The translations under genes were made by a program, and so were the position numbers. From contig CAZWXK010000012.1 of assembly GCA_964637875.1 (NCBI GenBank), forward strand, positions 1 to 64,000: a stretch of 64,000 bases of DNA, in the 5' to 3' direction. Below, one piece after another: positions 34,762 through 43,459 of the stretch; position 1 is the first letter of the stretch; every line of letters starts with the position of its first letter. The notes below the pieces were generated by a model, which saw only the letters and a list, made by a program, of their open reading frames with translations, searched no databases and was not told where the DNA came from. The DNA comes from UBA5972 sp964637875. Lineage in GTDB: Bacteria; Pseudomonadota; Alphaproteobacteria; Rhodobacterales; Rhodobacteraceae.

Positions 34762-35568
34762 TCATCCCGCCCTGTTGCGCCCGCGTCGGGCATCGAAGCG
34801 GCGTTTCAGGTCCGACGGGTCATAGACGTTGTCCAGCCAGTTGCGAAAGGTGATCGGGCTGGCCGCGTCGTGCCTGCGATATTCCTCAAGGCAGAAATCC
34901 AGAATGCCCTTGGATGTGTGTTTCAGATGCAGGAACCGCAGGCTCAGTTGGCGCTGGGCGGCCTCGATCGGGGCGTCATCGATCAGCAACAGATACAGCG
35001 CCGAGGCAAACCCCGCCCTGTCGGCGCCCGACTTGCAGTGCATGACAAAGGGTCTGGGAAGCGTGCGAAAAAGGGTTTCGAGCCGGTTGATGGTGTCAAG
35101 ACTGGGCAGTTCCGTTGCCGACAGGTTGATGTCTGCAAGCCCGAGGCCCAGCCTGTCACAGGTCTCGCGCTCGAACAGGTAATAGCTGTAGCGGCTGGTT
35201 CCGCGCAGATTCAGGACCGAACGTATCCCACGGCGGTGATAGCTGTGCAGCCGCGCGGGCGATGGCTGGTTCGATCGGTACACACCGTCCGAGACACGGG
35301 CAAAGTTGGTCCAGCCCTTGCGCAGGATGCCGTGATCGACCCAGTTGAAGTGGCGCATCGCCACCCGTCGCATGCGTGGCGTCGAGATGTCGTTGCCAAA
35401 GGACTCGCGCCAGGCCCGCTCCCTTTCTTCCAGATATTTCCAGATCCTTGGCAACATAAGGCCGGCGGTTCCCCTGAATGCACGTCGAAAGCCAGGCGCG
35501 GCCTGCCCTCGATCTGTTCGAAAGCCCATATCCCATGACCCGCCCCGAGACAAGCGGCGCAGCGTCAT
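34762..35568 (-). CDS. Tyrosine/dual-specificity phosphatase-like protein
   Basis: The 268-residue protein carries the cysteine phosphatase signature His-Cys178-Lys-Ser-Gly-Ala-Asp-Arg184 in VMHCKSGADRAGFAS, with an upstream acid-loop candidate in NLSATELPSLD. It looks like the DSP/PTP-like group used on proteins, inositol phosphates or lipid phosphates. The N-terminal about 40 residues are basic and less conserved in look, so the true start may be internal. It is directly upstream of the MsbA-like exporter, which hints at an envelope lipid or polysaccharide role, but that is inference. Confidence 0.8.
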   Translation of the reverse strand: MTLRRLSRGGSWDMGFRTDRGQAAPGFRRAFRGTAGLMLPRIWKYLEERERAWRESFGNDISTPRMRRVAMRHFNWVDHGILRKGWTNFARVSDGVYRSNQPSPARLHSYHRRGIRSVLNLRGTSRYSYYLFERETCDRLGLGLADINLSATELPSLDTINRLETLFRTLPRPFVMHCKSGADRAGFASALYLLLIDDAPIEAAQRQLSLRFLHLKHTSKGILDFCLEEYRRHDAASPITFRNWLDNVYDPSDLKRRFDARRGRNRAG

Positions 35569-35591
35569 TGCCGGTGGCGAAACCTTGCCGA

Positions 35592-35620
35592 TTGACGCTC
35601 TGAATCCGCGGCCGTAGGTC
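35592..35620 (+). promoter_or_regulatory. Possible promoter of the aminotransferase gene
   Basis: TTGACG (35592-35597) is 17 bases before TAGGTC (35615-35620). The -35 is good and the -10 poor. The predicted leader is about 25 bases with a strong AGGAGA ribosome site. Confidence 0.35.
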
Positions 35621-35650
35621 TGGGGAGAGACACCAACAGGAGATCCCCCG

Positions 35651-36856
35651 ATGACCCTTGGACATGGTCGCAGTTATCTTGCCATTCCCGGCCCTTCGGT
35701 GGTGCCGGACAGGGTGTTGAATGCCATGCACCGCGCATCGCCCAATATCTATGAGGGGCCGCTGGTCGAGATGGCCGGAACAATCTATCCCGACCTGAAC
35801 GCGGTTGCCCGCAGCCGGGGCAAGGCAGCAATCTATATCGGTAACGGGCATGCAGCCTGGGAGGCCGCGCTGTCCAACATTCTCAGTCGGGGGGATCGGG
35901 TGCTGGCCCTGGCGAACGGCAATTTCGGACTGGGTTTTGCAGAGGCCGCGCGCGGGTTGGGGGTGGATGTCGAACTGCTGGATTTCGGTCGCCACGCCCC
36001 GTTTGACCTCGACCGCCTGGAACGGGTGCTGAAGGCGGACCGCGGCCACGGACTCAAGGCCGTGCTGGCGGTACATGTGGATACCGCGACCAGCATCCGC
36101 AATGACATCGCGTCGGTCCGGGCGGTACTGGATGGGGTGAACCATCCGGCAATTCTGGTTGCCGACTGTATTGCTTCGCTCGCTTGCGACCGCTTTGAAA
36201 TGGATGCCTGGGGTGCCGATGTCATGGTTGCGGCCGCCCAGAAGGGACTGATGATGCCGCCCGGGCTGAGTTTCGTCTGGTTCGACGAACGTGCCGATAT
36301 CCTTCACGCCTCGGCCGATCTGGTCACGCCATATTGGGATTGGAGCACGCGTACCGCCCCCGACAGCGCCTTCTGGCACAAGTTCCACGGTACACCACCC
36401 GCGCAGCAGCTGTTCGGCCTGCGGGAGTCACTCGACATGATCCTGCACGAGGAGGGGCTCGAGAATGTCTGGGCACGCCATGAAACCCTTGCCCGTGCAG
36501 TCTGGGCCGCGCTCGATCATTGGGGCGCGGCGGGCCCGGTCGAGATGAACGTCGTCGATCCCGCGCTGCGCTCGCATGCGGTGACGACGGTTCGTATCGG
36601 TCGCCCGCATGGGACCGCGCTGCGCCGCTGGATCGAGGATCGTACCGGAGTCACCCTGGGGATCGGTATGGGCATGGAAACCCCGGACGACCCCGACAGT
36701 GACGGTGTTTTCCGCATTGCACATATGGGACATGTGAATGCGCATATGGTTCTGGGGGTGCTGGGTACCATCGAGGCCGGGATGAAGGCGCTGGCCATAC
36801 CTCATGGTGACGGTGCGCTTGCCGCGGCAGCCGAGGTGATAGCCCGGGCCGGTTGA
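35651..36856 (+). CDS. Class V aminotransferase (serine/aspartate-glyoxylate type)
   Basis: The 401-residue PLP enzyme resembles serine-glyoxylate aminotransferases and the related BhcA aspartate-glyoxylate aminotransferase. The N-terminal IPGPSVVPDRVLNAMHR and the PLP lysine Lys198 in AAAQKGLMMPPGLSFV are diagnostic. The other genes of the serine or beta-hydroxyaspartate cycle are not adjacent, so its amino donor is unsettled. AGGAGA ten bases upstream fixes the start. It converges on the ybbP gene, from which it is separated by 79 bases. Confidence 0.87.
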   Translation: MTLGHGRSYLAIPGPSVVPDRVLNAMHRASPNIYEGPLVEMAGTIYPDLNAVARSRGKAAIYIGNGHAAWEAALSNILSRGDRVLALANGNFGLGFAEAARGLGVDVELLDFGRHAPFDLDRLERVLKADRGHGLKAVLAVHVDTATSIRNDIASVRAVLDGVNHPAILVADCIASLACDRFEMDAWGADVMVAAAQKGLMMPPGLSFVWFDERADILHASADLVTPYWDWSTRTAPDSAFWHKFHGTPPAQQLFGLRESLDMILHEEGLENVWARHETLARAVWAALDHWGAAGPVEMNVVDPALRSHAVTTVRIGRPHGTALRRWIEDRTGVTLGIGMGMETPDDPDSDGVFRIAHMGHVNAHMVLGVLGTIEAGMKALAIPHGDGALAAAAEVIARAG

Positions 36857-36935
36857 CGCCGCCTGTCCCGTGTCGCGGGTTGCGTTGAATCAAACGTCGA
36901 ATCAAACCTTGTGCGACATGCTCTTGCCGGACGAG

Positions 36936-39482
36936 TTACTCCTGCGCCCGCAACACCCGCGCGGGGGGTGTATTCAACGGGCGCAGGGCAAACCACAACC
37001 CCGCCAGAAGCGACAGCAACGCCCCGCCTCCCACGATGATCAGTGCCTGGGTCATGTCAAAGGTGAAATCGCTTTCCATGACAAAACGCATCACGGCCCA
37101 TCCGGCCAATGCACCGACGCCGATCGCAACGGTGCCCGCCGCCATGCCCAGAAGCCCCGTCCGCAGGGCAAAGCTGAGCAGAATGCGCGCGCGGGTCGCC
37201 CCCAGTGTCTTGAGGATCGAGGCCTCGTAACGGCGCGCTCTTTCGCCGGCCGCTGCCGCGCCGATCAGCACGATCACGCCACTCAGAAGGGTCGTCAACG
37301 CGCCATAAGAGATGGCCGAAGAAAGGCCCCGCAGCATGGTTGCGACCTGGGCGATGGCGTCGCCCACCCTGATCGCGGTGACATTGGGCCACCGCCGGGC
37401 AAGCTCGCGCAGGATGCGCGGCTCGGCACTGGCGCGGGTGCGGATGGTGGCAAGCCAGCTGTGGGGAGCTCCGGCCAGGGCCGCCGGGTTCAGGACCATG
37501 ACAAAGCCGATCCCGGCAGTCGAGAAATCGACAACGCGAAAGCTGCTGATCCGCGCGGTGATGTCGCGTCCGAGAATGTTGATGGTGATGCTGTCCCCCA
37601 GCTTCAGGCCGATTTCGCGGGCCTGTTCCTCGGCAAAGGATATCTGGGGCGGGCCGGTATAGCCCGACGGCCACCATTTTCCAGCGGTCAGAACGGTTCC
37701 TTCGGGCATGCGATCGGCAAAGGTCACGCCCCGATCCCCGCGCACCACCCAGTGGTTGCGTGCAAACTTGCGTGCATCCTGCCCGTTGATCCGGGTGATG
37801 ATGCCGCGCAGCATCGGCGCCGATTGCATTGCCGACACATCCGGATCAGCCGCCATCATCGCGGCAAAGTCGGGCATCTGGTCTTTCTGGATGTCCATGA
37901 AAAAGAACGATGGCGCAACCTTGGGCAGCTTGTCGGTAATCGCACCGCGCAGGTTGGAATCGATCTGGCCGATTGCGGCAAGTACCGAAAGCCCCAGCCC
38001 CAGCGACAGGATCACGGGCCTTGCGTCGCTGCCCGGGCCTCCTATCGCACCCAGCGCCAGACGCATGGCGGTGTGCCCCCGCAGCGCCGTCAGCCCCGCA
38101 AGGCGCCCGGCAAGGCGCCGGACCCCCGCCGCGACCAGTGTCAGGACAAGGAGCGCCCCGAATATTGACAGCAGGGCCCAGCCTGCCAGGCGGGGCTCGG
38201 TCGAAAAGCGCAACACCGCCGCGACCAGTATCGCCAGCACCAGGGCCAAAGCCGCCAGATGGCGCCAGGCCGGGCGCGACCTGCTGGCCGAAACGGCGTC
38301 GCGGTACAGGGCCGCGGGGCGTATGGCCCCGGTGCGGGCAAGTGGCCACAGGGTGAACAGCAGGGCAGTCAACCCGCCATAGGCGGCGGCCTCGATCATC
38401 GGGGCGGCGGTCAGGCCACTTGCGACAGGCAGCGGCAGGGCCGAGGTCAGCACAGGGGTGAGCAACAGCGGCAGGGCGGCCCCGAGCGTCAGGCCGATCG
38501 CGATACCCAGCAGGGTGAGGGCGGCAATCTGGATGAAATAGATCGAAAAGATCATTCCCGAGCTTGCCCCGAGCGTTTTCAGGGTAGCGATGGTGCGGGT
38601 CTTTTCCTCGAGATGACTGCGCACGGCGGCCGAAATGCCGATCCCTCCGACGGCAAGGCCGGCCAGCCCGACCAGCACCAGGAACGAGCCCATCCTGCGC
38701 ACGAATTGTCGTATCCCCGGCGCCGCGTTGCGCCGGTCGCGCCAGCTCAGCCCGCTGTCGCGGAACTTGCGCAGCGCCTGCCGCTTGAGGGTGGCCAGGT
38801 TCCGTTCCGGGGCCAGTTCGAGCCGATAATGGGTCGAGAACAGGCTGCCGGGCCCGATCAGGCCCGCATTTTTCAGCGCGTCCCGGGCGACGATCGTGCG
38901 TGGCCCCAGCATGAAACCCTGTGCCCCCGAATCGGGTTCGCGCCGGATCAATGCGCGCAGCTCGAATTCCTGCGTGCCCAGGCGGAAACGCGCGCCGGGT
39001 TTCAGATCGAGGCGTGCCGCCAGGGTCGGATGCATGACGGCACCGGGCAGGCCGTCGCGGCTGCCCAGTGCGCGCGCCAGCGGCATGGGCGGGTCAAGCA
39101 GAACCCTGCCATAGAGGGGATAGTTGTCGTCCACCGCCTTGACCTGGGTCAGCGCGGTTTCGATGCTGTCGCCGCGACCGGTCAGGGCCATCGAACGGAA
39201 ATCGACGATCTCGGAAATGCGGCTTGCGCGACGGCGCATCCAGCCGCGCTCGGCCTTGGAGGCGAAACGATAGGTAAATCGCATCTCGGCATCGCCCCCC
39301 AGGATGGTCGCGCCCTGTTCCGATAGGCCGCGCTCGATATTTGCACGCAGCGTGCCGATGGCGCTGATGGCCGCGATGCCAAGTGCGAGACAGGCCAGAA
39401 AGACGCGCGCATTGCGCATGCCGCCCCGCAACTCGCGCCGGGCAATGCGCATGGACAGCAGCAATCGACCGGCACGGGTCAT
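36936..39482 (-). CDS. FtsX-like ABC permease (YbbP type)
   Basis: The 848-residue membrane subunit has an N-terminal helix, a periplasmic domain, and two FtsX-type helix bundles (about 265-440 and 715-835) with intervening helices, the ten-helix layout of YbbP/LolC-like permeases. The C-terminal GERARRYEASILKTLGATR and the matching EEKTRTIATLKTLGAS mark the two FtsX domains. Its start overlaps the ybbA stop by four bases. In E. coli the orthologous ybbA-ybbP pair also stands divergent from tesA. Substrate unknown; lipids or lipoproteins have been suggested for the family. Confidence 0.9.
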   Translation of the reverse strand: MTRAGRLLLSMRIARRELRGGMRNARVFLACLALGIAAISAIGTLRANIERGLSEQGATILGGDAEMRFTYRFASKAERGWMRRRASRISEIVDFRSMALTGRGDSIETALTQVKAVDDNYPLYGRVLLDPPMPLARALGSRDGLPGAVMHPTLAARLDLKPGARFRLGTQEFELRALIRREPDSGAQGFMLGPRTIVARDALKNAGLIGPGSLFSTHYRLELAPERNLATLKRQALRKFRDSGLSWRDRRNAAPGIRQFVRRMGSFLVLVGLAGLAVGGIGISAAVRSHLEEKTRTIATLKTLGASSGMIFSIYFIQIAALTLLGIAIGLTLGAALPLLLTPVLTSALPLPVASGLTAAPMIEAAAYGGLTALLFTLWPLARTGAIRPAALYRDAVSASRSRPAWRHLAALALVLAILVAAVLRFSTEPRLAGWALLSIFGALLVLTLVAAGVRRLAGRLAGLTALRGHTAMRLALGAIGGPGSDARPVILSLGLGLSVLAAIGQIDSNLRGAITDKLPKVAPSFFFMDIQKDQMPDFAAMMAADPDVSAMQSAPMLRGIITRINGQDARKFARNHWVVRGDRGVTFADRMPEGTVLTAGKWWPSGYTGPPQISFAEEQAREIGLKLGDSITINILGRDITARISSFRVVDFSTAGIGFVMVLNPAALAGAPHSWLATIRTRASAEPRILRELARRWPNVTAIRVGDAIAQVATMLRGLSSAISYGALTTLLSGVIVLIGAAAAGERARRYEASILKTLGATRARILLSFALRTGLLGMAAGTVAIGVGALAGWAVMRFVMESDFTFDMTQALIIVGGGALLSLLAGLWFALRPLNTPPARVLRAQE

Positions 39483-40174
39483 GCCGGGGCATCCGCAATC
39501 GCGCTGTCGGCGATGCGGCCGTCACGCAAGCCTATGATGCGATCGCACCGCGCGGCCAGTTCGGGCGCATGGGTCACCATGATCAGGGTGGCCCCGTGGC
39601 TGCCACCCAGCGCAAACAGCAGCTCCATGATCGTTTCGCCGGTTGCCGTGTCGAGATTGCCCGTCGGCTCGTCTGCCAGCAGGATCTCGGGGCGCGATAC
39701 CAGCGCGCGCGCCAATGCCACACGCTGCTGTTCTCCGCCAGACAGCTGGGCCGGATAGTGATGCATGCGGCTGGCCAGGCCGACAAGCTCGAGTTCGGTC
39801 TCGGCACGCGCAAAGGCGTCGCGCGCCCCTGCCAGTTCCAGCGGGGTTGCGACATTCTCGAGCGCCGTCATGGTCGGGATGAGGTGAAAGGACTGGAACA
39901 CGACCCCCATATGGGCGCTGCGGAAACGGGCCAGCGCGTCCTCGTTCATCTTGCCGAGGTCCCGACCGAGGGCCGTTACCCTGCCGCCGGTGGCCTGTTC
40001 CAGCCCGCCCATCAGCATCAGCAACGAGGATTTGCCCGAGCCGGAGGGGCCGACAAGCCCCAGGCATTCACCGGCGGTGACATCCATTGAAATTCCCTTG
40101 AGGATATTGACAGGCCCGGCATTGCCCTCCAGCGTCAGGCGGACATCATCGAGCGACAGGACCGTTTCCGGCAT
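39479..40174 (-). CDS. ybbA: ABC transporter ATP-binding protein (YbbA type)
   Basis: The 231-residue ATPase of the LolD/MacB class has Walker A GPSGSGKSS, Q-loop VFQSFHLIPTMTALENV, signature LSGGEQQRVALARAL and Walker B ILLADEPTGNLD. It should drive the YbbP permease encoded directly downstream. AGGAGA precedes the ATG at 40174. It is divergent from tesA, whose upstream in-frame ATG at 40173 overlaps this start codon on the other strand. Confidence 0.92.
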   Translation of the reverse strand: MPETVLSLDDVRLTLEGNAGPVNILKGISMDVTAGECLGLVGPSGSGKSSLLMLMGGLEQATGGRVTALGRDLGKMNEDALARFRSAHMGVVFQSFHLIPTMTALENVATPLELAGARDAFARAETELELVGLASRMHHYPAQLSGGEQQRVALARALVSRPEILLADEPTGNLDTATGETIMELLFALGGSHGATLIMVTHAPELAARCDRIIGLRDGRIADSAIADAPA

Positions 40175-40229
40175 GAATGTGTTTCTCCTGCGGTTTTTCC
40201 CCCGGCATGGCCTGCTTGTGCGTCCGGGC

Positions 40230-40895
40230 ATGGCGGTTGTCCGCGCCCTGGCTGTTGTCGTTCTGGCCCTGGGGTTGTCTGTCTTTCCGTTTTTTTCGCA
40301 CGTGGCGAGGGCGGCGCCAATCACAATCGCGGCATTGGGCGACAGCCTGACGCAAGGCTATGGCCTGGCGCAGGGTGACGGGCTGGTGCCGCGTCTGCAG
40401 AAATGGCTGCGCGATCGCGGTCAGGACGTGACCATCGTCAATGCCGGGGTGTCGGGCGATACCACGGCCGGCGGCCTTGCCCGGCTGGACTGGACGATCG
40501 GCGCCGGGGTGGATGCACTGATCGTCGAACTGGGCGGAAATGACATGTTGCGCGGCATCGCACCCGAGGTGGCGCGCGCCAATCTCGACCAATTGCTGGG
40601 CAAGGCGCGGGCAAGGGGGCTGCCGGTGTTGCTGGTCGGGCTGTCCGCCCCCACCAATTTCGGGCCCGCCTACAAGCAGGCCTTTGACGCCATCTGGCCG
40701 GCGCTGGCGGCCAGGCATGATACGCTGCTGTATCCCGATCTTCTGGCACCCTTGCGCGCACTGGGAGATCGCGCCATGGTGATGCAACGATACATGCAGG
40801 CCGACGGTATCCACCCCAATGCGCGGGGGGTGACGCTGGTCGTGTCCGGTCTTGGCCCGCAGGTTCTGAGGTTGTTGGAAAGGGTGCGCAAGTGA
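40230..40895 (+). CDS. tesA: Arylesterase / acyl-CoA thioesterase I (TesA, GDSL family)
   Basis: A periplasmic SGNH hydrolase of 221 residues including a signal peptide (about 1-27, ending FSHVARA). The catalytic serine is Ser39 in LGDSLTQGYG; the oxyanion residues are in NAGVSGDTT and GGNDMLRG, and the Asp-His pair in DGIHPN. It hydrolyses long-chain acyl esters or thioesters. I prefer ATG 40230 because it gives a clean signal peptide and leaves 55 bases to ybbA; ATG 40173 would overlap the divergent ybbA start. Its stop overlaps the GTG start of the next gene. Confidence 0.87.
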   Translation: MAVVRALAVVVLALGLSVFPFFSHVARAAPITIAALGDSLTQGYGLAQGDGLVPRLQKWLRDRGQDVTIVNAGVSGDTTAGGLARLDWTIGAGVDALIVELGGNDMLRGIAPEVARANLDQLLGKARARGLPVLLVGLSAPTNFGPAYKQAFDAIWPALAARHDTLLYPDLLAPLRALGDRAMVMQRYMQADGIHPNARGVTLVVSGLGPQVLRLLERVRK

Positions 40896-41746
40896 CGCAG
40901 ATCGAAAACGGAACCGGACCGCAAACCCCCTGCATCATCTGTGTCGCGATCACCGGATCGGTCGCGCGAAAGGAACACAACCCGGCGGTGCCGATCACCG
41001 TTTCGGAACAGATCGAAAGCGTGCATGAGTCGTTCGAGGCAGGGGCCACGATCGCCCATTGCCATGTACGCAATGACGATGGCAGCCCGACCTCGGATCC
41101 CGACCGCTTTGCGCGCCTCATGGAGGGTATTCGACGGCATTGTCCCGGCATGATCGTACAATTGTCCACCGGCGGACGCTCGGGCGCGGGCAGGGAGCGG
41201 GGCGGAATGTTGTCATTGCGTCCCGACATGGCCTCGCTGTCGGTGGGGTCGAACAACTTTCCGACCCGCGTCTATGAAAATCCTCCGGATCTGGTCGATT
41301 GGCTGGCAGCCGAGATGCTGAAATACGACATCAAGCCCGAGATCGAGGCCTTTGACCTGTCGCATGTCTTTCAGGCGGTAACGATGCAGCGGGACGGCCG
41401 GCTGAAAGGGCCGCTGCATGTGCAATTCGTGATGGGGGTCCGAAATGCAATGCCCGTCGATCGCGAGGTGTTCGATTTCTATGTGCGGACGCTGCGCCGC
41501 CTGGCCCCTGATGCCACCTGGTGCGGTGCCGGGGTGGGGGCCGGGCAGATCAGGCTCAACCAGTGGTCGATCGAGGCGGGTGGTCACACCCGAACCGGGC
41601 TCGAGGACAATCTGAGGCTGGATCGCACGACATTTGCGCCATCCAACGCGGCCCTTGTGCGCCGCGCTGTCGAGCTGTGCGGCAGACAGGGCCGTCCGGT
41701 TGCATCATGTGCGCAGGCGCGCCGGATCCTCGGCCTTGTTCCCTGA
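40892..41746 (+). CDS. Beta-keto acid cleavage enzyme (BKACE, DUF849)
   Basis: The 284-residue protein is a TIM-barrel BKACE, the family that splits beta-keto acids with acetyl-CoA to give acetoacetate and a new CoA ester (3-keto-5-aminohexanoate cleavage enzyme is the prototype). The zinc-binding His-x-His is in GATIAHCHVRND; the C-terminal zinc glutamate and aspartate are in GHTRTGLEDN. The GTG start overlaps the tesA stop (GTGA), so the two are coupled. The substrate is unknown; specificity within the family varies widely. Confidence 0.88.
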   Translation: MTQIENGTGPQTPCIICVAITGSVARKEHNPAVPITVSEQIESVHESFEAGATIAHCHVRNDDGSPTSDPDRFARLMEGIRRHCPGMIVQLSTGGRSGAGRERGGMLSLRPDMASLSVGSNNFPTRVYENPPDLVDWLAAEMLKYDIKPEIEAFDLSHVFQAVTMQRDGRLKGPLHVQFVMGVRNAMPVDREVFDFYVRTLRRLAPDATWCGAGVGAGQIRLNQWSIEAGGHTRTGLEDNLRLDRTTFAPSNAALVRRAVELCGRQGRPVASCAQARRILGLVP

Positions 41747-41942
41747 CGGAAAGGAGCCCCGATCCCGCAACTGACCGCCCCGCAGATGGCTGGCTGGGAG
41801 AACGATCCATCCCGACGATGGTTCCGACAGCTGGAAACTTTTCTTGCGATTGTGGCGAAAATGGCGCAGATTCCAGGCGCGAGGCCCGGTTCCGCGCTGT
41901 TTCCTGCCCGTTGCGACAGATCGCGTACCTTCCGGGAATCAC

Positions 41943-41961
41943 TATATTAGAATATACGAAT
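41943..41961. promoter_or_regulatory. AT-rich operator-like palindrome before sqr
   Basis: TATATT-AG-AATATA (41943-41956) is a perfect inverted repeat that overlaps ATTA-N8-GAAT (41946-41961). The latter fits the ATTC-N8-GAAT pattern I recall for the persulfide-sensing SqrR/BigR repressors, with one mismatch. It is the most AT-rich spot of the 282-base region before the sulfide:quinone oxidoreductase gene and includes a -10-like TATATT. The rest of this region contains no gene I can support. Confidence 0.5.
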
Positions 41962-42028
41962 AATCAGATCGGCCAGACAGATCGACAATTCCAGCGGGAA
42001 GAACTCCGCAGCCACAAGGAGGAACAAC

Positions 42029-43297
42029 ATGGCCCATATCGTCATTCTTGGTGCAGGTATTGGCGGCGTGCCGATGGCCTATGACATGAAAAGGGAAAAG
42101 CGGCGCGAGGACAGGATCACGGTTGTTTCCAACAATCCCTATTTCCAGTTCACGCCATCCAACCCATGGGCCGGTGTGGGCTGGCGCAAGCGCGAGGATG
42201 TGACCATCGATCTCGCTCCGGTGCTGAAGCGGCAGGGGATCGATTTCATCTGCGACGCCTGCGTCAAGGTGGTGCCAGACGAAAACAGGCTGGTCCTCGA
42301 AAGCGGACGTGAGGTAACTTACGACTATCTGGTGATTGCCACCGGCCCCGAGCTGGCCTTTGACAAGATCAAGGGCCTCGGTCCCGCAGGCTATACCCAG
42401 TCCGTCTGTGCCATCGACCACGCGGTCGAGGCCAATCAGGCATGGGAGGATTTCTGCGCCGATCCCGGCCCGATCGTCGTTGGTGCGGTGCAGGGGGCCT
42501 CGTGTTATGGCCCGGCTTACGAATATGCAATGATCATGGATACCGATCTGCGCAGACGCAGGATCCGCGACAAGGTGCCGATGACCTTTGTCACCGCCGA
42601 GCCCTATATCGGCCATCTCGGCCTGGGGGGGGTCGGTGATACCAAGGGCATGCTGGAAAGCGAGATGCGCGACCGCCACATCAAGTGGATCTGCAATGCC
42701 CAGGTGGACAAGGTCGAGGATGGGCTGATGCATGTCAGCGAGATCGGCGACGACGGCGAGGTGGTGAAAAGCCACGAGCTGCCGTTCAGCTATTCCATGA
42801 TGCTGCCCAGCTTCCGCGGCATCCCGGCGGTGCAGGGGATCGACGGGCTGGTCAATCCGATGGGTTTCATCCTTGTGGACAAGCACCAGCGCAATCCGAA
42901 ATATCCCAATGTTTTTGGGGTGGGCGTGTGCATCGCCATCCCGCCGCTGGAAAAGACCAACGTCCCCGTTGGCGTGCCGAAAACCGGCTACATGATCGAA
43001 AGCATGGTCGCCGCGACGGCTGGCAATATCGGCGAATTGCTGCGCGGCAAGGAGCCCACGCATGAGGGCACCTGGAATGCCTTCTGCCTGGCCGATTTCG
43101 GAGACAAGGGGGTGGCCTTCCTCGCACAGCCGCAGAACCCGCCGCGCAACATGAACTGGGCGGGCGAGGGCAAATGGGTGCACCTGGCCAAGATCGCCTT
43201 CGAGAAATACTTCATGCGCAAGATCCGCAAGGGCCAGTCCGAGCCCTATTTCGAACGCGCGATCATGGGCATGATCAAGGTCAAACGCCTCAAATAG
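42029..43297 (+). CDS. sqr: Sulfide:quinone oxidoreductase, type I
   Basis: Flavoprotein at the inner membrane that oxidises sulfide to sulfane sulfur and passes electrons to quinone. The 422-residue protein starts with the FAD motif HIVILGAGIGGVPMAYDM. All three redox cysteines expected for type I enzymes are present: Cys127 in QSVCAIDHA, Cys159 in GASCYGPAYEYAM, and Cys353 in WNAFCLADFGDKG. The amphipathic C-terminal segment with WVHLAKIAFEKYFMRK is the membrane anchor. AAGGAGG lies just upstream of ATG 42029. It has its own promoter region with an operator-like palindrome. Confidence 0.94.
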   Translation: MAHIVILGAGIGGVPMAYDMKREKRREDRITVVSNNPYFQFTPSNPWAGVGWRKREDVTIDLAPVLKRQGIDFICDACVKVVPDENRLVLESGREVTYDYLVIATGPELAFDKIKGLGPAGYTQSVCAIDHAVEANQAWEDFCADPGPIVVGAVQGASCYGPAYEYAMIMDTDLRRRRIRDKVPMTFVTAEPYIGHLGLGGVGDTKGMLESEMRDRHIKWICNAQVDKVEDGLMHVSEIGDDGEVVKSHELPFSYSMMLPSFRGIPAVQGIDGLVNPMGFILVDKHQRNPKYPNVFGVGVCIAIPPLEKTNVPVGVPKTGYMIESMVAATAGNIGELLRGKEPTHEGTWNAFCLADFGDKGVAFLAQPQNPPRNMNWAGEGKWVHLAKIAFEKYFMRKIRKGQSEPYFERAIMGMIKVKRLK

Positions 43298-43459
43298 ACT
43301 CATCATGCCCGTTCGCGGGGCCCGGCACCGGTTGTCGGGCCCTGCCTGCCGTTGCGTCCCGCAAACCCGGACGCCGCGTCACGATACTGTCAGCCCCGTT
43401 CTGGGGCCCCGGGAATCATGCTATCCTGTGCGCGTCTGAACAGCCATGCGGAGGCGGCA

